Shown here: piece by piece, positions 59,648 to 64,000 of the stretch
Position numbering within the stretch: position 1 is the first letter of the stretch
Layout: each line of letters starts with the position of its first letter
DNA from: Castanea sativa
Taxonomy: Eukaryota > Streptophyta > Magnoliopsida > Fagales > Fagaceae
Length of the DNA stretch: 64,000 nt
Reading direction: 5' to 3'
NCBI RefSeq assembly: GCF_040712315.1
Contig: NC_134013.1
Coordinates: forward strand, 60,673,001-60,737,000
Position numbers and translations under genes: made by a program
The notes under the pieces: model-generated
Databases searched by the model: none
What the model saw: the letters and a program-made list of their open reading frames with translations, nothing else
Told to the model about the DNA's origin: nothing

Positions 59648-60664
59648 AACACCCCTACTAATAAAAATGCTAGAGTTGACATTCCAGCTATGACTATTCA
59701 TTTGAAATCATATTGAAGAAATTATACAGTAAGTTCTTGTCATTAAAATTGTTACTTATTAAAAAGAAAAACCAAAACAAAACAATTCACTATTAAATGT
59801 TTAGAACTAAATATATGGCAATGTAAATGCAACTAGACTTGTAAATTGTCGTAAGCAGCCAAGAAAATCATAGGAGCTAAAGCAAATGAAGATCGTCCAA
59901 GTGTTGTCTATGATATTACCATTACATTCTTCACCGTCTGTTGATACTATCGGAGTATCGTGGTTCCCGTCTTCCGTGGATTGTACTTAATGAAGATCCC
60001 AGTTAACAGAAATTCAGGAACAAGCAGTCTCAACCAAATCATATAAAATCACAACACACACACACACATAAACAAAAACAGTTATCAGCACAACAAGACT
60101 TGCTTTGACAATCAAAGATAAGGTAGAGTTGTCTACACTAAGATAAACTTATATCCACATATGTCTAATAAATGACAAACTATTTTGTCTAAAAAATAAA
60201 AATGAGAGTTTACAATTATAATAGCAAAAGGGATGTTCAATAGATTATTTAGATTGTATAGAATGCAGTGTCAACATTAACTCAATCGGATAGTCCCTAA
60301 ATTAATATTCGAATCCGTAGTATACAATCAAAATACGAAGTTTACCATACAAATTTACGGTTTAAAGAAAAATAAACTATTGGGATTGTTGGAGGATGCT
60401 TTAAATATAAAATGAAAAATGCGTACCAAAATCTTAGGCAAACGCTCTCGACTTCTCACTGTCGCCGACGATGGTGAATTGGTGATATGATACGCTTTCT
60501 AAACTTTTCAGCTTCGAAGACACTTTTATTTATGCCAAACATGTTGGTTTCGTATTGTTGAATGATGACTGATAAATAATGATATGTGAGTAAGCCTCAC
60601 AATATATATGGCCGAGTCGGACTGGTTTGAGTTTGACCCAACCCAATCGAATACAGATTGGAAA

Positions 60665-60712
<48 letters not shown>

Positions 60713-61010
60713 TTCGTGTGCTGTGATCACTATTTTTGAAAGTTAGTTATTGTTTTTTTTTTTTTTACTTTAAAAAATACCACTTATTTAATTAACTTAT
60801 TATTATTTCTAAAACTTGAGGTATGAGGTTAAAATTGTAAATTGACAAAAAAAAACCATTGGTAAAAACTCTACACTAGATAATAGATAGATATAAAGTT
60901 CTTACCCGATGTGTATCACAATTTTTTTTTATTTAAAAAATAACTAACTAACTAACTATGCCAGTTCCTATTAAAAAAAAAATACCCCACATCATATCAA
61001 TTTTTTTTAA
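59648..61010 (-). pseudogene. Duplicated 5' fragment of the RH41-like helicase gene
   Basis: Aligns with 7500-9013: part of coding intron 1, the start-codon exon, leader intron, first exon and promoter. The exon copy is 59920-59977 (58 nt, against 70 in the gene). The start codon is changed from ATG to ACG at 59975-59977, and the exon lacks 12 nt. The donors of both exons are still GT. The large exon with the zinc finger and helicase core is not present, so no helicase can be made. An (AT)n run of about 40 bp at 60668-60709 has expanded in the former promoter. Confidence 0.88.
60668..60709. repeat. (AT)n microsatellite
   Basis: AT repeat in the duplicated helicase promoter; the matching place in the original (near 8510) has no such tract. 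Confidence 0.9.
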
Positions 61011-63585
61011 ACCAACACAATTGCGACTTCCTAAAAAAAACTCCACTTTTCACTGTTCCCTTTCTTCCCCTTCCAACCTTATGGAATGCATAAGGAAAAA
61101 TTTTAATAACTTTAAATCCCTCAAACTACAAGCCTACAATATTCCTTAGTTTCTTTTTTTCATTCTTTCATCCTATTTCTAACCGACATTACTTCTGCAC
61201 TCTCTATTTCATATTTGAATTCTTGTCAATGGTCAAATGTTCTCTTATCAAAATTGGTAATTCCTTGAACAAAATTTATATACTACTTTCTCAATTGAAT
61301 TATATTGTGTATCGTACTTTCTCAATTACATATATTATGAGTTGGTAACTCTATGACATTATGTGATGCGTGAATTATTTAAAAGGTATTATTAAAAATT
61401 TGGTTATGAATGGAAAAATATGACACTAAACAAAAAAAAAACAAAAAAAAAAGAGCCTCATCGCACGATCAGATTAGTTTTGTGGTCATTTTTCAATCAC
61501 TGAAAATAGACAAAAGTGGGAGTTATTAAAGATTTTATATATCCTTGTCCTAAATTTGAGTAGTGAAATACTAGAAAATATATATTATGGGCAATTTTGT
61601 TATTGTTATTATTATTATATTTGTTATTGGTATTGTTATTATTATTGTTGTTGTTGTTGTTGTTGAATTTCATGTAGTAATCTTTGCTTGCAAATCTGAC
61701 TCAATATAATTCGATGCCTAAGGCAATGATTTAAAATTACTTTTATGATATTTAATTAGTAATTTTACATCTCTGTATAATATTTGCTAACCTGCCATTT
61801 TAACTTGATAATATGACTAATTGAATCAACCTAAATTAGCATTTTATCAATTTTAATATTAAAAACAATTTCTACTAAAACAATTGTTGTGGTGGGGCAC
61901 TCTTTTTATTGAGGTAGAACTTCCTTTTTTTGGGTGTTTGGGGGTGGGGTGTTAGGCCTAGGCCTTGAGAGGCATTTATTATAATCACTTGCCAAATTTC
62001 ACATCGTCGATGAAAAATTCTGCAGAAGAATAGCTTGCCATATGTTTTACACACAACCGACCACCCGGAACTCTGAAGATACACCTCCGGCTGAATGTAT
62101 AACGTACATATCATCACCCGCAACTCTGAAACTTACAACTCAATATTAAAAGTGATCATATTCACTATAAATTCTATGATGTTAAAATAATAACACATCT
62201 TCCATTATCCCAAAAAATGAGTGTTGCTAACTAATTGAATTGCACCTAGAGTATTAGTGATGCAATTTTTATGCCTGACAATTAAAAAATTAGGAAGTTT
62301 TTTTTGCCTTAACAAGTCAATGGTTGACAAACTAAAAATTGATGCTAACCAACTTAAAAGAGTCATGATAGGTCCAAAGAGCTCTTTCCATCAACAATCT
62401 AGAAAGTTGTTTGCACAGAGATTATAAATAATATTTTCACAGAAGTGGATAAAATAGATTTCAAAGTTTTTTTAAGATCTTATCAAAAAAACATATTTAT
62501 TAGCAATGGCTTGTGCTATACAATATTTGGAGATTGCATAAGCCTAGCAAATATGTTAAGTGTTGATTTCATTACTCATGTCATTGATGTTGCCATTAAA
62601 ATTTGGGACAAAGATAGAATAAGACGTAAAAAATTACTTCTTGTGTCCAACTCATTAATTTTCATATTGTTTCATTATGATAACAATTACACCAATTCAA
62701 TCAGTATTCGTCCACATTATATGTAGAAGAGGTTTTCCCAACCCAAATCTGAGAATCATTGATTAGTTTGACTAAATATTTCTTTTCTTTTTTTCTTGGC
62801 CACTTTATTTCATATGTAATGGTGAGCAAATTTTTCTACTTGTTTTTAGGTTTATACATATGTTGTGTTACTCTCGTATGAATTGTTATCTAGATTCCAA
62901 ACACTTGGGTATAATACTCGAAGTCCCCTATATCTCTCTTGTGATCACCCAATTTGCGCTAAATATATGATTATTAGAAACCCTTCATTGGCTATAGAAG
63001 AAGTCAATGTTATCTTTTTTATTTATTTTAAATCCATAATTTCATATATATATTACAGTGATTGCCCTTAATCTAAAGCCTTGATGTATCCTAATTTATA
63101 TTTTATTGTACATGAATCTATTTGTTGTTGTTGTTGTTATTGTTATTTTTTATAATTGTTACTATTATAAACAAGCTTATAATTTTAATAAAAAAAATTT
63201 GGTGATGTTTGTGTTGGATATATTGCAATAATTTAATTTAATTTTGTGATTATGTAAACATTAAGACAAACATATGCTTTAAATAACAACAATACACATA
63301 ATCTAAAAATATACAAGAAATATAAATCTGTAAAAAAAAAAAAAAAAAGAATTACTCACAAATCGGATGCATAAGAATGAAGTATGCAAATTTTGATAAA
63401 GACTTATGTTTAACAAAATCTTCTTTAGATAGATTTTGTCCATCATAATCAATGCTTTGAGGCTAGCTCTTGAACATTTATCTCCCATGACACAATAATC
63501 ACAGCAATTAGAAGAAGTATAACAATCCAATTAGAAGAAGTATAACAATCCAAATGCTACAATGAACAAAATTATGTAATGTTAA
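61011..63585. other. Duplicated block P (copy C)
   Basis: From about 61380 aligns with 23940-24009, then (after a deletion near 61472) with 26140-26276 and 29170-31030. A ttattg/ttgttg microsatellite lies at about 61600-61665. It is interrupted at 63586 by a Copia element. Confidence 0.8.
62430..63010 (+). pseudogene. Relic frame in copy C, unknown
   Basis: The longest surviving version: an open frame 62445-62726 (93 aa) with FISNGLCYTIFGDCISLANM, HVIDVAIKIWDKDRIRRKK and SNSLIFILFHYDNNY. A possible acceptor near 62850 leads to YLSCDHPICAKYMIIRNPS. No domain recognised. Conservation across three copies reflects recent duplication and does not by itself show selection. Confidence 0.4.
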
Positions 63586-63765
63586 TGTTAGAAATACTAA
63601 ATTCAATAGTATTGTATTTCTCACTGAAATAATATACATAAGTGTCTTTATATAGGAGGCATATGAGTGTTGTACAAGCAAATATGAGTGCAGTACAAGT
63701 AGTACAATGTGTGCTATACAAGTAAGTAACCTAATTAGGCCAAGCCCACAATACATACGTTAACA
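63586..63765 (-). repeat. 3' LTR of a Copia element, 180 bp
   Basis: The minus strand begins TGTTAACGTATG and ends GTATTTCTAACA. A purine tract (gaggggggc) sits just upstream of it on the minus strand (plus 63765-63775), after the pol stop. The outer flank is gttaa; the other end is outside the window. Confidence 0.85.
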
Positions 63766-63778
63766 GCCCCCCTCAACC

Positions 63779-64000
63779 TCAAGGTGGATGGGAGACCAGC
63801 TTGAGGTTGTCAACTAAATCACGAAGGCGTCCCTTAGGATGGGACTTGGTGAAGATGTCTGCAAGTTTATCTTTGGAGGGGATGGAGAAGAGCTTGAGAG
63901 CACCATGAACAAGATGATAACGGATGAAATGACAATCAATCTCGATATGTTTAGTCCATTCATGGAAGACATCATTATGAGCAATGTGAAGGCACTCTGA
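63779..64000 (-). CDS. Copia polyprotein, RNase H C-terminus (partial)
   Basis: The last 73 codons of a Copia polyprotein, open to the window edge and ending in TGA at 63781-63779. The sequence includes HIAHNDVFHEWTKHIEIDC, then HLVHGALKLFSIPSKDKLAD and IFTKSHPKGRLRDLVDNL, the standard C-terminal end of Copia RNase H and its tail. RNase H removes RNA from the RNA-DNA hybrid during reverse transcription. No break is visible in this piece, so the element may be young; the rest lies outside. Confidence 0.9.
   Translation of the reverse strand, partial: SECLHIAHNDVFHEWTKHIEIDCHFIRYHLVHGALKLFSIPSKDKLADIFTKSHPKGRLRDLVDNLKLVSHPP

Overview
This is AT-rich, gene-poor nuclear DNA from a flowering plant, most likely a woody eudicot; the species cannot be fixed from the sequence. 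The evidence is a split plant gene with GT-AG introns, nested LTR retrotransposons, solo LTRs with intact target-site duplications (TSDs), MITEs, a tRNA-derived SINE, a LINE remnant and an endogenous plant pararetrovirus. Only one convincing host gene is present.

Layout. 1-5.7 kb: intergenic DNA, a solo LTR (1455-2194) and a 5'-truncated LINE (3036-4260). 5.7-9.0 kb: a minus-strand DEAD-box RNA helicase with an N-terminal HIT zinc finger (RH41-like), with its start codon in a small upstream exon. 9.0-22.3 kb: a non-coding LTR element (9014-13928) abutting a decayed Gypsy element (13929 to about 20390), whose gag is split in frame by a large solo LTR (14851-18912). A related LTR lies at about 20400-22248. 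22.3-36.4 kb: a minisatellite, a hAT-like element holding a solo LTR, two more solo LTRs (one holding a Mutator-type MITE), and a duplicated intergenic block. 36.4-46.2 kb: a complete 9.76-kb LTR element (TSD atatt) with gag only and no pol, i.e. a TR-GAG type non-autonomous element. 46.2-59.6 kb: a second copy of the duplicated block, carrying a rearranged pararetrovirus (about 48715-53945) and several MITEs. 59.6-64 kb: a partial copy of the 5' end of the helicase gene, a third copy of the duplicated block, and the edge of a Copia element.

Two themes stand out. First, the window records a segmental duplication: helicase 5' region plus downstream block P and block Q. It occurs as copy A (7.5-34.7 kb), copy B (46.7-58.9 kb, P and Q only) and copy C (59.6-63.6 kb, helicase fragment and P). 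Insertions present in one copy and absent from another define element ends independently. Second, the viral segment keeps movement-protein, coat/gag-like and second-ORF remnants together with a TATA box, a poly(A) signal and an initiator-tRNA-Met primer-binding site. The order (ORF1 end, ORF2, promoter, primer site, movement protein) fits a circular pararetrovirus genome. One segment is inverted between 25-bp perfect inverted repeats. All viral reading frames are broken or incomplete, and no protease, reverse transcriptase or RNase H was found in that segment.

Alignments and TSDs were read by eye. Family names for repeats are inferences from structure.
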